Of a stretch of DNA of 64,000 nucleotides, positions 52,766-62,849 are shown piece after piece. Position numbers and translations under genes: made by a program. The notes under the pieces were generated by a model. The model worked only from the letters and a program-made list of their open reading frames with translations, ran no database searches and was not told where the DNA came from. The stretch lies in the NCBI GenBank assembly GCA_030068145.1, contig JAPJBO010000461.1, positions 1-64,000 on the forward strand, read 5' to 3'. Positions within the stretch are counted from its first letter, which is position 1. Every line of letters begins with the position of its first letter. Origin of the DNA: Diplonema papillatum. Its lineage: Eukaryota; Euglenozoa; Diplonemea; Diplonemida; Diplonemidae.

Positions 52766-53312
52766 ATGAGCGGGCTCTCCATGAGAGTAAGAAAAATGTT
52801 TACGATTTGCGGTTGGTTACTTTGTTGTTGATTGAAACTGGTGGAATGATGCAATGATACGGAACAAAAACGAAAAGCAGGAAGATGAAGAGGGCACTCA
52901 GCAATCAAGCTCGGCTTGAACGTTGCCGAACGCATAGGTGTAGAATCGATGAGGGGGGAAAGAGAGAGTGAGGGAGAAGGAGGAGGGGAGACGAGTTAGA
53001 GTGGGACCATCTCTTCAGGGAGCTTCTGGTCGCCTCACCACCCGTACTACTACGGGCGATCAGTCGTTTCGGAGGCGTGGAGGCCGCTATCCTCCTGTCA
53101 GTCGGACGGCGGCGTTGATGTTGGCACAGCCGGGTGGAAACGCCGCCGTGATGCGTTGCAGGGCTCGTCTACTGCGCGGTTTATGGCAGCGGGTAGCGTT
53201 CTGATGGGAGTTTCCAGCTGCCATGGAACGAAGGCCCTGAGTCGGCCACACGTACGTCGTTGATTATCAATCAATGACATGATGTTGGTGCAGCGTTTGC
53301 GAGCGGCAGCTT

Positions 53313-53609
53313 TTACGCGTCTTTATCTTTGAGTCTCTCTGGGCTCTTGACAGTCACCCCCTCAAGGTCCAGTAGCGAGGTGTGTGGCAAGTGGAGCAAA
53401 TCGAGCTCGAGAAGAGGACTTGCAGCTCCAGCCAGCAACGCCACAGCTGTGGTTTCACCCCCGAGGTAGACACGTAGATAGGTACTCAAAAGCGACACGT
53501 GTCGCTTGGCGAAGCGTGCCGATTCGGGATTCGGTGCCTCGTCAGGTCTTCTATGGGTGACGGAGGCGGGTTGACCAAAGTATCTGGTTCCGTGTGCACG
53601 ATTATTCAC
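53313..53609 (-). CDS. Hypothetical 98-codon ORF
   Basis: Includes KRHVSLLSTYLRVYLGGETT and SPLLELDLLHLPHTSLLDLE, Leu-rich and helix-like. Its frame start is not a convincing ATG. There is no recognised family. Confidence 0.2.
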   Translation of the reverse strand: MNNRAHGTRYFGQPASVTHRRPDEAPNPESARFAKRHVSLLSTYLRVYLGGETTAVALLAGAASPLLELDLLHLPHTSLLDLEGVTVKSPERLKDKDA

Positions 53610-54078
53610 GTATTGGGTTCGACTGCTCTACGAGTAGCAACTTCTGACACACGATGAACACTCCCCCGCTTTCTGATAGCCCGCCCGTTGATTGAATTCT
53701 GTTCGGGTACTTTCTTTCTCGCAAAGGCAGGGCTGACGTACTACATAGGAACAAGGGAGACAGTCTACTGAGATCGCGCGAAAAAAAGCGCTTTTTGCTT
53801 GTGTCGCAGATACGCAACTTCCAGCAACTGCGGAACTCATTCTTCGAAGAAGATCGTTTTTGCGTCGGGGGGTTTCTCCTTTTCTTCTTTTTTTTTTTTT
53901 ACCACATACCGGCAGGGGTCTTTAAAAGTTTGGGGGTTGGAGCGGAAAACCCGGTGTCAGCCAAAAACCCGGTGTGAGGTCAATTTTTTTTTTCCAACAC
54001 TTGGGCACAGGACCTTAGGCAGCCCATTTTCTCCTTCAGACTAGACACCAAGCCCATGTTCTCTGGTGAGTCTTAATG

Positions 54079-54130
54079 CAGGGGGGGTCCGGGGGGCACC
54101 GCCCCCCGGGAGACGGTACGGTACATGGCA
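54079..54130 (+). repeat. GC-rich hairpin, solo copy
   Basis: GGGGGGGTCCGGGGGGCACC, GCCCCCCGGGAGA and CGGTACGGTACA repeat the hairpin of the 51325 and 62420 repeats without their other blocks. The inverted GGGGGGC/GCCCCCC arms would form a very stable stem. Confidence 0.8.
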
Positions 54131-54689
54131 CTTCAGATTCTGTCTTGTTCGGAAGACACCTAGCCTACTGATGATTGTTCTGATGAAAGGTCTCACCCTT
54201 CTTCTGTAGCACAGCCAGAATAGGAGAAAAAATTCCCACTACAGACACCCAAAACCTCTGCCCCACCCAAGATTACTGACACCAAACTCCTTCCGAGGTA
54301 GTGTAAATCAATCCAACCTCCCACCCGATTTTCAATTTTTTTTTTTTTTGGGTGAGTTACCTGAGTTACCTCACCCAACCACTGCAGTGCATAACCCCCT
54401 GCTTGGGCAGCAGGGATGCCTTGGGCGAAAATCTACGCTCTAAACCGGGGTTTTGGGGAATCACACGGCATTCAGCGGTGACCCTACTGTAGCCCCGACC
54501 CGCACAGTAGGCTGCCTTGACGCTTCGGGTGGGGGGAGACCTGCCCGCGCAGCGATATATTTTGTGGTAGTGAGTCACCTTTTGGCTTCTGCGTGCGTGT
54601 GCCGCCTCTGGTGCACGATTGAACCAGCGTTAAACTCCGGAACACCGATCCAGCAACTCTTCTTGTGGCGGTTTTGTGTTTCTTACGGA

Positions 54690-55016
54690 GCCCTGCGCCG
54701 CAGGCGCGGAAACTTTTAAACGGTCGCACTTACGGATCAAAGCAGATGGGCACTAGGGTGGCTCGTCACAACTAGGTTGGCTGACATGTCAATTAAACCT
54801 GCGCCGCAGGCGCGGAAACTTTGACGGTCGCACTTACAGTTAAACAGATGGACGGAAACACGTTGGTTTGTCACCGGCTGCAGCAGGTTTTCGTCCTGCA
54901 CAACGCCCCTGCATTGCCTGCCACGGTGGAACACTGTGAACAGAATGAGCAAATAATGCGGTAGCCCCATGACGGAAAAGATACTCAGCCAAACACCTGC
55001 GCCGCAGGCGCGGAAA
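54690..55016 (+). repeat. Three copies of a 20 bp palindromic motif
   Basis: CCTGCGCCGCAGGCGCGGAA occurs near 54695, 54799 and 54996. The first two are also followed by ACGGTCGCACTTA. The core CCTGCGCCGCAGG is an odd-length perfect palindrome. Confidence 0.9.
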
Positions 55017-55062
55017 ATTTTTGGCGCCCTTTCTGGCCAGCCAGCTAAGTACGAAGATCGCA

Positions 55063-55200
55063 AAACAGTTTTCCGTGAAAGAAATTTCCGCCGGTGGTTT
55101 CTGCTATGAGAAGATTTATTCCATCAGGTTTCTGCCACGAGAAATTTCCACCGATGGGTTCCGTTAGAAAACATTTCCACCAACAATTTCTAGCGTTTAT
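55063..55200 (+). repeat. Degenerate minisatellite, AGAAATTTCCACC unit, block 1
   Basis: About 28-30 bp units built on CACGAGAAATTTCCACC...GTTTC. Its left end, TGAAAGAAATTTCCGCCGGT GGTTTCTGC, repeats at the left end of block 2. Confidence 0.85.
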
Positions 55201-55874
55201 TGTGGTTTAGAGGTTCGGTGTTTTAGGGTCTCCGGTTGACCATTGAGGCTGTGTGGCGGGTGGTATGAGGGTAGTAGGTATGCTTATACACTTTAACTAC
55301 GGCTAGCCATGTTTGTAAGTGTTGCGACCGACACCAAGAAGAAATTCGCTTTGAATTTAGCCTTGGGCCCCCCACGCGCATGCATGTTGAGCAGGGGTTG
55401 CCATGCAGCTCGTATCGGTCTGTAATATGCGTTCTTACTTTCTTTTAGGTTGAGGAGGACGTGCAGTGGGGAGGGTCGGGTAGTAGAAAGAGAAGGTTTG
55501 GCAACAGCAGGTGTAGTAGTAGTGGTGAAAACTCAGCAACTGGTTATAGACCTAGCTGTAGTTTATGTGTGAACTGTTTGCTGCTATAAAAAAAATTCTT
55601 TCTTGCGTAAGTGGCGACTGCTTGTTGTCCTCCGCAGTTAAGGTACTCTGAATGCACTCTGGCATCGTGGCTGGTTATCTGGTCGTAGCTCCTGGTTTGC
55701 GGTGTTTAGTTTTGCACCACGGTTTGTGGTGTCGTAGGGTTGTGAATTGTGGTTTGTTCGGTGTCTGTCCGTCGCTGTGACAGTACGGGAAAATCTCCCT
55801 TTTGCCTGCTGAGCTTGCAGGCGTGGTGCTGTGGCGTGGTGCTGTGCGTCGTAGTTTCTTCTTGCAAAATTTCT

Positions 55875-56250
55875 GTTAGAAAAGTTTTCCGCCAAGCTTC
55901 CCGTGAAAGAAATTTCCGCCGGTGGTTTCTGCCATGCAAAAATTGCCATCAGTTTTCTGTCGTGAGAAAATATCCACCAACAGTATTCCACAAAGAAATT
56001 TCCGCCCGTAGTTTCCAAGAACATTTCCACCAGGTTTCCACCACGAGAGAAATTTCCACCACCAGTTTCCCACGAAAGAAATTTCCGACAGTCGTTTCCA
56101 CGAGAACATTTCCATCAGGTTTCCGCCACGAGAAATTTCCACCAGATTTCCGCCACGAGAAAATTCCCATCATTTTTCTGTCGTGAGAGAAAATTTCCAC
56201 CAACAGTATTCCACGAAGGAAATTTCCGCCAGTAGTTTTCCATGAAAAAA
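55875..56250 (+). repeat. Degenerate minisatellite, AGAAATTTCCACC unit, block 2
   Basis: Twelve or so units of the form CACGARARAAATTTCCRCCA, partially arranged in a longer period: TTTTCTGTCGTGAGA and CAACAGTATTCCAC each recur after about 225 bp. Minus-strand Gly/Asn/Phe-rich ORFs (56482-55638) are artefacts. Confidence 0.88.
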
Positions 56251-57010
56251 TTTCCAGCCTACACAGTGACAAAACAGAAATCTGGAATTTTTCCCAGAAA
56301 TTTTCTGACTTTTTTTTTTCCTCTTTTTTTGACACACCGGGTTTTCCCGGTGTCTGACACCGGGACACCGGGTTTTTAAAGTCCCCTGACATACCGAGAT
56401 TCATCAGGTTGCCGTTTCGGAGGTCCGAGAACATCATCAGGTTGCCGTTTCGGACAGATATTGGACCGGGCAAACGTTGCAATCCCCCATCATGTCCGAC
56501 ATATTTTCAAAATTACCCTTTGGATGATTTGTGGGTGTGGCAACAACCCAAAGCTCGCGGTTGTGTCCGGTGGCATACTATTATGGTCTCTAGACAGCGG
56601 CACAAGAAATAGTCGTAAGCACTCTGCACGGGTACGGAGACTTTCACGGACTGGCTCGCGCAGCTGTTGGTCGGCAACAGTCGAGCAAGTTCTGAGAGAA
56701 AATGTCAAAGGCCGCCCGCAGATTTCAAAAATCTGAAAGGCCGCATGCAAACGGTTCCTTCCGGCCGGGCAGCAAAGCAAGTGAGTGGGCACGGTCCGGC
56801 CGCTGTTACTCGCCTATTACGAAAGTCCGCCACAACCGCGGGTTTGCGGGGTTCCTTGTTGTACTCGGGGTTTTAGACCGGACTGAGATGGTAGGATAAT
56901 TCCTTATCAGACTGTTTCGTGTTTTCAGGCCGGCTTTTTTCAGCCTCCGGTTGACCGTTGAGCTTTCTTTTTTCCGGTTTAAAAAAAAAAAAAAGAGGAC
57001 TAACCGTACG

Positions 57011-57281
57011 GGACACACTTAAGTCGGGAAATTACTTATCGGAACGTTACCGATAAGTAATTTTTTGTTACCGATAAACAATTTCCTGTTACCGATAAAC
57101 AATTTTTGTTACCGATAAATAATTTTGGTGTCATCGATAAGTAATTTTGGTGTTACCGATAAATAATTTCTGTTACCGATAAATAATTTTGGTGTTACCG
57201 ATAAATAATTTTGGTGTTACCGATATATAATTTCTGTTACCGATAAATAATTTTGGTGTTACCGATAAATAATTTCTGTTA
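57011..57281 (+). repeat. Iteron array TTACCGATAAATAATTT with CTTAAG terminus (left)
   Basis: About a dozen units of GTTACCGATAAATAATTT(GG/C)T at 17-25 bp spacing. The left end GGACACACTTAAGTCGGGAA ATTACTTATCGG is matched, reverse-complemented, by 61665-61733. The two may be the ends of one long foldback-like element. Confidence 0.87.
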
Positions 57282-58498
57282 GGGTAGGCGGTTTTTTTTT
57301 TTTGGCCCATGTCCGCGCGCGCGTAAATTTTTGGAACCCCCCGGAAAAAAAAAACTTTTGCAAAAAAAAAACTTTTGGGATCTGTGCATTGGAACCGGTC
57401 GTGAGAGCGACTGCAGGCGTAGTCACGAGCGTGTCCGGCTCGGGAAAAGTCGAAAACCTGTTCATCACACCGATACTTCACGGCGATGCAAATCGCGTAG
57501 ACGTTGTTTACCTCAGTGTGTATTGACTTTGAAGCCGACTATGCCCGGTGCTGGGTTGGTGCGCTGGGCAAGCAATATCGTGATACTTTGACGTTGGTGC
57601 CAATCTAAACAGCAAGATTTGCGTAGCTTTAGCCAGCTCCTGCTGGACGCAGTCGAAGCACGCGGGATACAAGCACAGCCTCAGCCTCGAAACCGTGCGC
57701 GGTTTTACCGGCAAGGCATGTCGGGGGGTTTTTTTGCCGCTGTGGTGCGATTATCACACAGAACCAGTCCGCGGGCAGTGCACGCGTCTATGCCTTCCGA
57801 CGCCTGGAGCAGCTACTAGTAGGGACGTATCTGAGACTCGACTGAGGAGGCATTAAAAGGACGCAGGGCAAGCGATGCGTTCGCGGTGCTTGCGACATAG
57901 TGCTTTGCACTTGACCGGCGGCAATGCTTGTGCCGAGGTATATTTGCGAAGAAAACGGCACTCGGACCGTGACATCGCAATGGGGCATGTCAGAAGAGAG
58001 ATACAAGATTGACGGACACCCGCACAATCGACAGTCCTCTGGTTCACTGCTTTATCGTTCGCGGCGTACCCGGCGAACCGCGATCTCGAGTTTAAACCCG
58101 AGTGTTTTTTCTCCTGTGGCATCGTCTATCCTCTGCAGCCTTCGACTATGGAACTGTTGAACTCTAGACTGCCATCGCAACCCCTCGGACACATCAAGCT
58201 CACCACATTCATCTTTGAGCTCATCGTCCAGGAATTCCACCAACAACGGGCACAAAAGTGCCAACAGCGGACCGGCCAGTAGTATAGCCGGTACATACGG
58301 TGTGAAGCGGTAGGTAGAGCCGGTACATACGGTGTGAAGCGGTGTGTAGCCGGTACATACGGTGTGACATCCAGTAGCAGAAAGTCTTGTGGCAAAAGTT
58401 TTTTTTTTCTGAAAAGTTTTTTTTTTGCGCGCGCGCGCGTAAATTTCTGTGGGCCGACGGACATGGGCCAAAAAAAAAAAAAAAAAAACCGCCTACCC
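57282..58498. mobile_element. 1.2 kb inverted-repeat element nested in the iteron array
   Basis: Left GGGTAGGCGG(T)nGGCCCATGTCCG and right CGGACATGGGCC(A)nCCGCCTACCC are inverted repeats, backed by a CGCGCGCGTAAATTT block and two AAAAAAAAAACTTTT blocks inside each arm. TTA flanks it on both sides (57279-57281 and 58499-58501), and removing it with one TTA restores an intact GTTACCGATAAATAATTTTC iteron. The interior has no recognised transposase. An ORF at 57302-57526 starts in the left arm. Confidence 0.85.
58281..58366 (+). repeat. Three-copy tandem, about 30 bp unit
   Basis: AGCCGGTACATACGGTGTGA followed by AGCGGTRKGTAG occurs three times, the last truncated. It is inside the nested 1.2 kb element. 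Confidence 0.93.
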
Positions 58499-58519
58499 TT
58501 ACCGATAAATAATTTTCGA

Positions 58520-60185
58520 TCCGAAACAAATTGGTACCCGTGAAGGCTAGGTAGAAGCCCTCTTCAGGCACATTTTGCGCCCGGATAGCCGAAACTGGGA
58601 TATAGGGGACAAGATTTTGTTGCTGGAGAAGTGATTGCTCTGCCGCCCCCAAAGCCCAATCTGTTCAGCTGTGTTGATCACTTGGCTTTTCTATTGCTTC
58701 AGTGTGTCGAGTGGTGACGAGTAGTTCGAGTAAGGTTTCGTATATCACGTTACTGCCACGACGGCACCATGGCACTACGATCGAACAGACAATCAATCAG
58801 AGTTGTCTTGTCGGAACGGTTCACGGAGTAAAGCATTGCCTTGGGTAGAGGGGTCAAAACTCAACGTTATCATAGAATACATTCACCAGCAGATCAAAGA
58901 AAGGGGGGAAAGGTGGAAAATGCAGATCAAACGGGAGTAGAATGTGCGCACGTTTATCCGACTCTTGACTTACTATGCCGTGTTCTGAAAGCTGTCGAGG
59001 GGCCCCTCCATAGGTTCTCGCATGATTCGTTCGCCTTTGTAACACTATCCGTTTGTAGTAAGCTTCGCAATTGTGTTCTTGCAATATCTAACCGAATGGT
59101 GGGTGGCGGATTTCCGCGCTCGTGCGCAAGACACAATTATGCTGCTTTTGCAGTGCAAGCTGAACCCGGTTCGCGACTTCGGTCGCGGTAAAGTGTTACA
59201 AAGTCTTCGGCTTTCAGATCCGGATACGCCTTATGCAACATGATAGTTAGAGGTCACTTGAAGGATACCCGTGTGCAGCGTTCGAAAGAGTTTGCGTATC
59301 TGGAGTCTTATTTTTTTGGGGGGAAGGCCCTTTTGACCCTGTATTTTTCGAGAAGATTTTTGAAACAGCCCAAAGATATTCGTCGATTCCTGATATTCGT
59401 CCAGCGTAATTGTTGTCCAGAATACTGACCGTGAGAAAGGGTTCCAAGTACAAGCTGTCAATTCTGTCTGAGTGCGCGACACAGTTTACCGATACCGCGT
59501 GCCTTCTGTGCCAGGGGTCGGATACGTTTACTTGCTGACCGGTGCTAACGTTGTAGAAGGCCCACCTATCAGCCTGAGTTCAGCTCCTTCGTAGTTGTTA
59601 AGGCAACTCATGATCACTTCGGTGTGAGGGATTAGTGAGAAACGTTGACTTGGCCAAGAGTTGCCACAAGCCACCACAGCACAGAAGCGCGGCCGAGGGC
59701 ATCCTGCAGGAGAAGTCATAGCTGAGAAGCGCAAGCTTGCAGCTTGTGTTCTCGGATGAGTCAGGCGCGAGGCAAGCACCCGCCAGCCTCAGAGTTGAGT
59801 CGGGAAGGATACATGTCGATAATCCTTGAGTGGGCATATGAAGGACAAGAAAAAGAGCATGTGACAAAACCACCATCTATCCCTGCGAACAGCCTTCTGG
59901 AGGAGCGCAACACTTGAGAAGAAGAACATGATCGTTTTTTTGACAACTGAAGAATGGGAAAATGAGCTACTGGGCGAGTGCTTTTGTCCGTTCTTGAGGA
60001 TGTTTAGCTCACGACATCGTACGTGGCTAACCGCAGTGGAAACGAACCAGCAGGAAGCAAAACCTTCGAGGCCTGCGTGTTCAAAGTTCTGATGATCTAT
60101 AATCGGTGGACTAAGTTCGGGCAGACTAGAGAACGACAAAGCACTTGTGCGGCAACAACCTTTGGTGGCAGGGAACCAGTGTTGA
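58520..60185. other. No gene recognised
   Basis: Interior of the region bounded by the CTTAAG-type ends. ORFs of up to 165 codons on both strands show no domain, so no transposase can be named. Confidence 0.35.
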
Positions 60186-60189
60186 ACCA

Positions 60190-60255
60190 AGTTGGAACTA
60201 GGACCCAAACTTGGACCCAAAACTTGGACCCAAAACTTCGACCCAAAACTTGGAT
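60190..60255. repeat. Minisatellite, ACTTGGACCCAAA unit
   Basis: Five units, reverse-complementary to the array at 31355-31440. Confidence 0.88.
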
Positions 60256-60411
60256 CCTGCACCCCTTCGGACTTGCCAGTGGTCAACCCACCGCAGGTGC
60301 GCTCATGCTACGCCCATGCAACGGGCCACGGCGACTACAATGTCCCGTGTTCAAGATGGATACCGTCAGAACTCAAATTTCTCATCCATCACAACAAGGA
60401 GGGGGTGGGTA

Positions 60412-60520
60412 ACACGAAATTATTTATCGGTAACAGAAATTGTTTATCGGTAACAGAAAATTATTTATCGGTAACACGAAATTATTTATCGGTAACAAGA
60501 AATTATTTATCGGTAAGGGA
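60412..60520 (-). repeat. Iteron array TTACCGATAAATAATTT, inverted copy
   Basis: Five units of AAATTATTTATCGGTAACA, the reverse complement of the units at 57035-57281. Confidence 0.92.
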
Positions 60521-60529
60521 GGTCACATT

Positions 60530-61345
60530 TTTACCTTACCGGGGAAAATCCCCGGTGGTGTCAGCCAAAAGGCCGAAGGTCCCCCCCCCCAGGGTGCGCA
60601 CTAAGGGACGTTGCCCCCGTTGCACGTTGCACCCCCCTTTTGGGGGGGGGGGTCGTTTTGGGGGCTGTTTTTGGGGTGTTTCCCAGACCCCCCGGTGCCG
60701 AGTGGGTACTCCGTTTCCTCCAGATGAATCCGTTCTCCTCGTTTTCGAAATCGAAACCCACTTTTGCGGAAAAAATGGTCAATCCCCACCAAAATGTTTT
60801 CCTGCACTTGTTTGGCAGGGAAATGTACTTAGCAACTTTTGAGCAAAGTCAGTTTCCCCGAAAACCAAGATTCCTGCAGTGCACTCAAAAATCAGCCAAA
60901 ATCTGGCAAATTGGCCCAAAAAGTGAAAATTCGAGAAAACTTGGCCGATTTACCATGTGCTTTCCCCAAAATGCCAATACCCCCCAAAAGCTGTTTTTCA
61001 GGCAAATCCGCTGGGAAACGTACTTAGAGAGTTTCGAAACAACGGCACCAAGAAAACCACGAAAGGGCAGATTTTCCCGGTTTCAGCCTGTGTTTTGCAC
61101 GTCAAATTTCAGGCCTCACAGACGAACCGAGGACGGAGTGGAAAGATCCATCGCGAAAGAGCGCGTTTAAGGGGGTCCCCGGAAAAAAGGGTGGGGGGGT
61201 CCCCGGCCACCAGGTGCACCAAACAGGACCCCCCCCCCCCCCCCTTCCAAATTTAGCAGACGTTGACATTGCCCGTTGCACCCCCCAATCCTTAGTGCGC
61301 CCCCTGCCCCCCCCCCCCCCCCCCCCCCCCCGGTGGTTTTTTTTT
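60530..61345. other. Homopolymer-rich region without a gene
   Basis: Holds several long C or G runs, including C25 at 61307-61331, and an AT-poor stretch near 60560-60720 that repeats GGGGTTTTTGG-like blocks. A plus-strand frame at 60640-61170 is open for 176 codons with no recognisable domain; low-complexity sequence makes it doubtful. Confidence 0.4.
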
Positions 61346-61349
61346 TTTA

Positions 61350-61500
61350 GAGTTATAGTTCGATTGAGATTTTTGTTTGAAACCCCACAAAATGTGCACC
61401 CAGTTTTTTTTGCCCCATTGGACAGTAGCCCAGTCGCAAGATCACCGCCTTCGCGGCCGACGGTGCACGGTTCGAATCCCGCAGCTGGCATTTTTCTCGA
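61350..61500 (+). repeat. tRNA-like (SINE-type) sequence
   Basis: A box-like TAGCCCAGTCGCA (61427-61439) and B box GGTTCGAATCC (about 61471-61481) lie at tRNA-like spacing, with a CACCG...CGGTG stem between them. Acceptor halves do not pair, so it is not a working tRNA. It is preceded by TTTTTAGAGTTATAGTTCGA, also found as TTTTTAGAGTTAAAGTTCGC ahead of the first SINE-like repeat (about 2235), which suggests a related family. Confidence 0.5.
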
Positions 61501-61662
61501 GATCCAATCTTCAATCAATTCCGTCAACCTTGAACTTCTTCCCAGATTCGTGCGGCACTGGTATGCCGCATACTATGCGTGTCACGGCGACTGTACAACC
61601 TACTACTGTCGTAGTACTGTTACTCCGTCACGTCAGTACTGTAGTCCTACAACACCCCAAAT

Positions 61663-61733
61663 CCTTATCGGTAACAAAAAATTACTTATCGGTAACAGTT
61701 TCCGATAAATAATTTCCCGACTTAAGTGCGTCC
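61663..61733 (-). repeat. Iteron/CTTAAG terminus (right)
   Basis: Reverse-complemented it reads GGACGCACTTAAGTCGGGAA, ATTATTTATCGGAAACTG and TTACCGATAAGTAATTTTTT, nearly the same as 57011-57078. Confidence 0.88.
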
Positions 61734-62419
61734 GATATGGTTTTTTCCGAAAAAAAAAATTATTCGTTGTCAACGCAAGTGTCAGACTAGCCCACCCGAA
61801 GGTGATTATTCCGTTGGGCAGCTTGCTCCGCCGGCGGGAGTTGCTTGGGATAGGTTGGTGTTTTAAAGTTTCCAGTTGGCAGTGTCCTAGTGGATATGAT
61901 GCTGGGAACACAGGCGGTTGATAGGAGCTTGCTTTATTTTCCTTTTACCAAACGAGACAGGGTGGTACTTCAGAGGTCCCTGGGGTTTGCAGATCTCGGC
62001 CGTTTATGGAAGGTGGTTCTGGGGGCGTTTTGATCGATGATGTCGTTTCGGTGGCTTGGGGCGGAGCTGGCACATCTCCGCAGCTTTTGTTCAAACGTAA
62101 CCGCGGCTTGTATTACAATGGTCTGCCCCCCAGCACCTTCGCGCGCACCGCAGTGAATACCACCCCCCCGCACTACCACTTATCTTTCCTGGAAACGCTG
62201 TCTTTTGCGTTCGCCCAACATATTATTTTTATTCCCCCCCCCTGGCCAGTGCTCCCGCTAACCTCACTTTTGGTGAGGATTTCCAAAACCTGTTTTGGGG
62301 TTTTTTTTTTTTTGTGTCCCCATTTTTTTTTTTTTTTGGACCCCCAATTTTGTTACCCCCGTGTTGTGCAGGTTATTAGCTTCGTTTTTGCCTTGGTTTC
62401 CCGACCAACTTTCTTTTGC

Positions 62420-62762
62420 CGCTCTGAGACCGAGAAGCTTTTCTCTAGGGGGGGTCCGGGGGGCTTTGCCCCCCGGCGAACGGTACGGTACAGGTGGAGA
62501 AAGTTTGCACTTCTCAGTCTGTTTGTCACAATATACACTGCACATTCCTGGAGGCAACAGCCCATTTCAAATTCAAGCACCACTCGATACTGCGTGCTGG
62601 TAAATGATTGGCACGAGTAGACGCAGACCAGAGATCACGTGGAACAAGGCAGTTGTGTCGACTGGGAGAGAATCTGTCAAGAAATCCGGGGCTGCTTCTG
62701 ACGACTCTCTTCTCGGCTCCTGCCCCCGTGGCAGCCCCAGACTTCTGCCCGCCAGCCCACGA
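62420..62762 (+). repeat. Dispersed repeat of about 350 bp with GC-rich hairpin, copy 2
   Basis: Same order of blocks as 51325-51733. The hairpin is GGTCCGGGGGGCTTTGCCCC CCGG, and the downstream TGGTAAATGATTGGCACGAG and GAACAAGGCAGTTGTGTCGA blocks are well conserved. Confidence 0.85.
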
Positions 62763-62812
62763 GTAGACTGTGATGCAGTGCTTTGGCTACACGATACCAC
62801 CAACGGGAAAAA

Positions 62813-62844
62813 GGTGAGGAATTCCTCATGAGGAATTCCTCACC
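62813..62844. repeat. Perfect 32 bp palindrome
   Basis: GGTGAGGAATTCCTCA followed at once by its exact reverse complement. A further GAAGAATTCCTCGCACTTTTT lies at about 62872. It sits about 50 bp past the end of the dispersed repeat. Confidence 0.95.
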
Positions 62845-62849
62845 CTCTT

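Noticed and set aside
55638..56482. Minus-strand Gly/Asn/Phe-rich ORFs of up to 177 codons
   Set aside because: They follow the AGAAATTTCCACC minisatellite.
61410..61492. Functional tRNA gene at 61410-61492
   Set aside because: The B box is good but acceptor and T stems do not pair.
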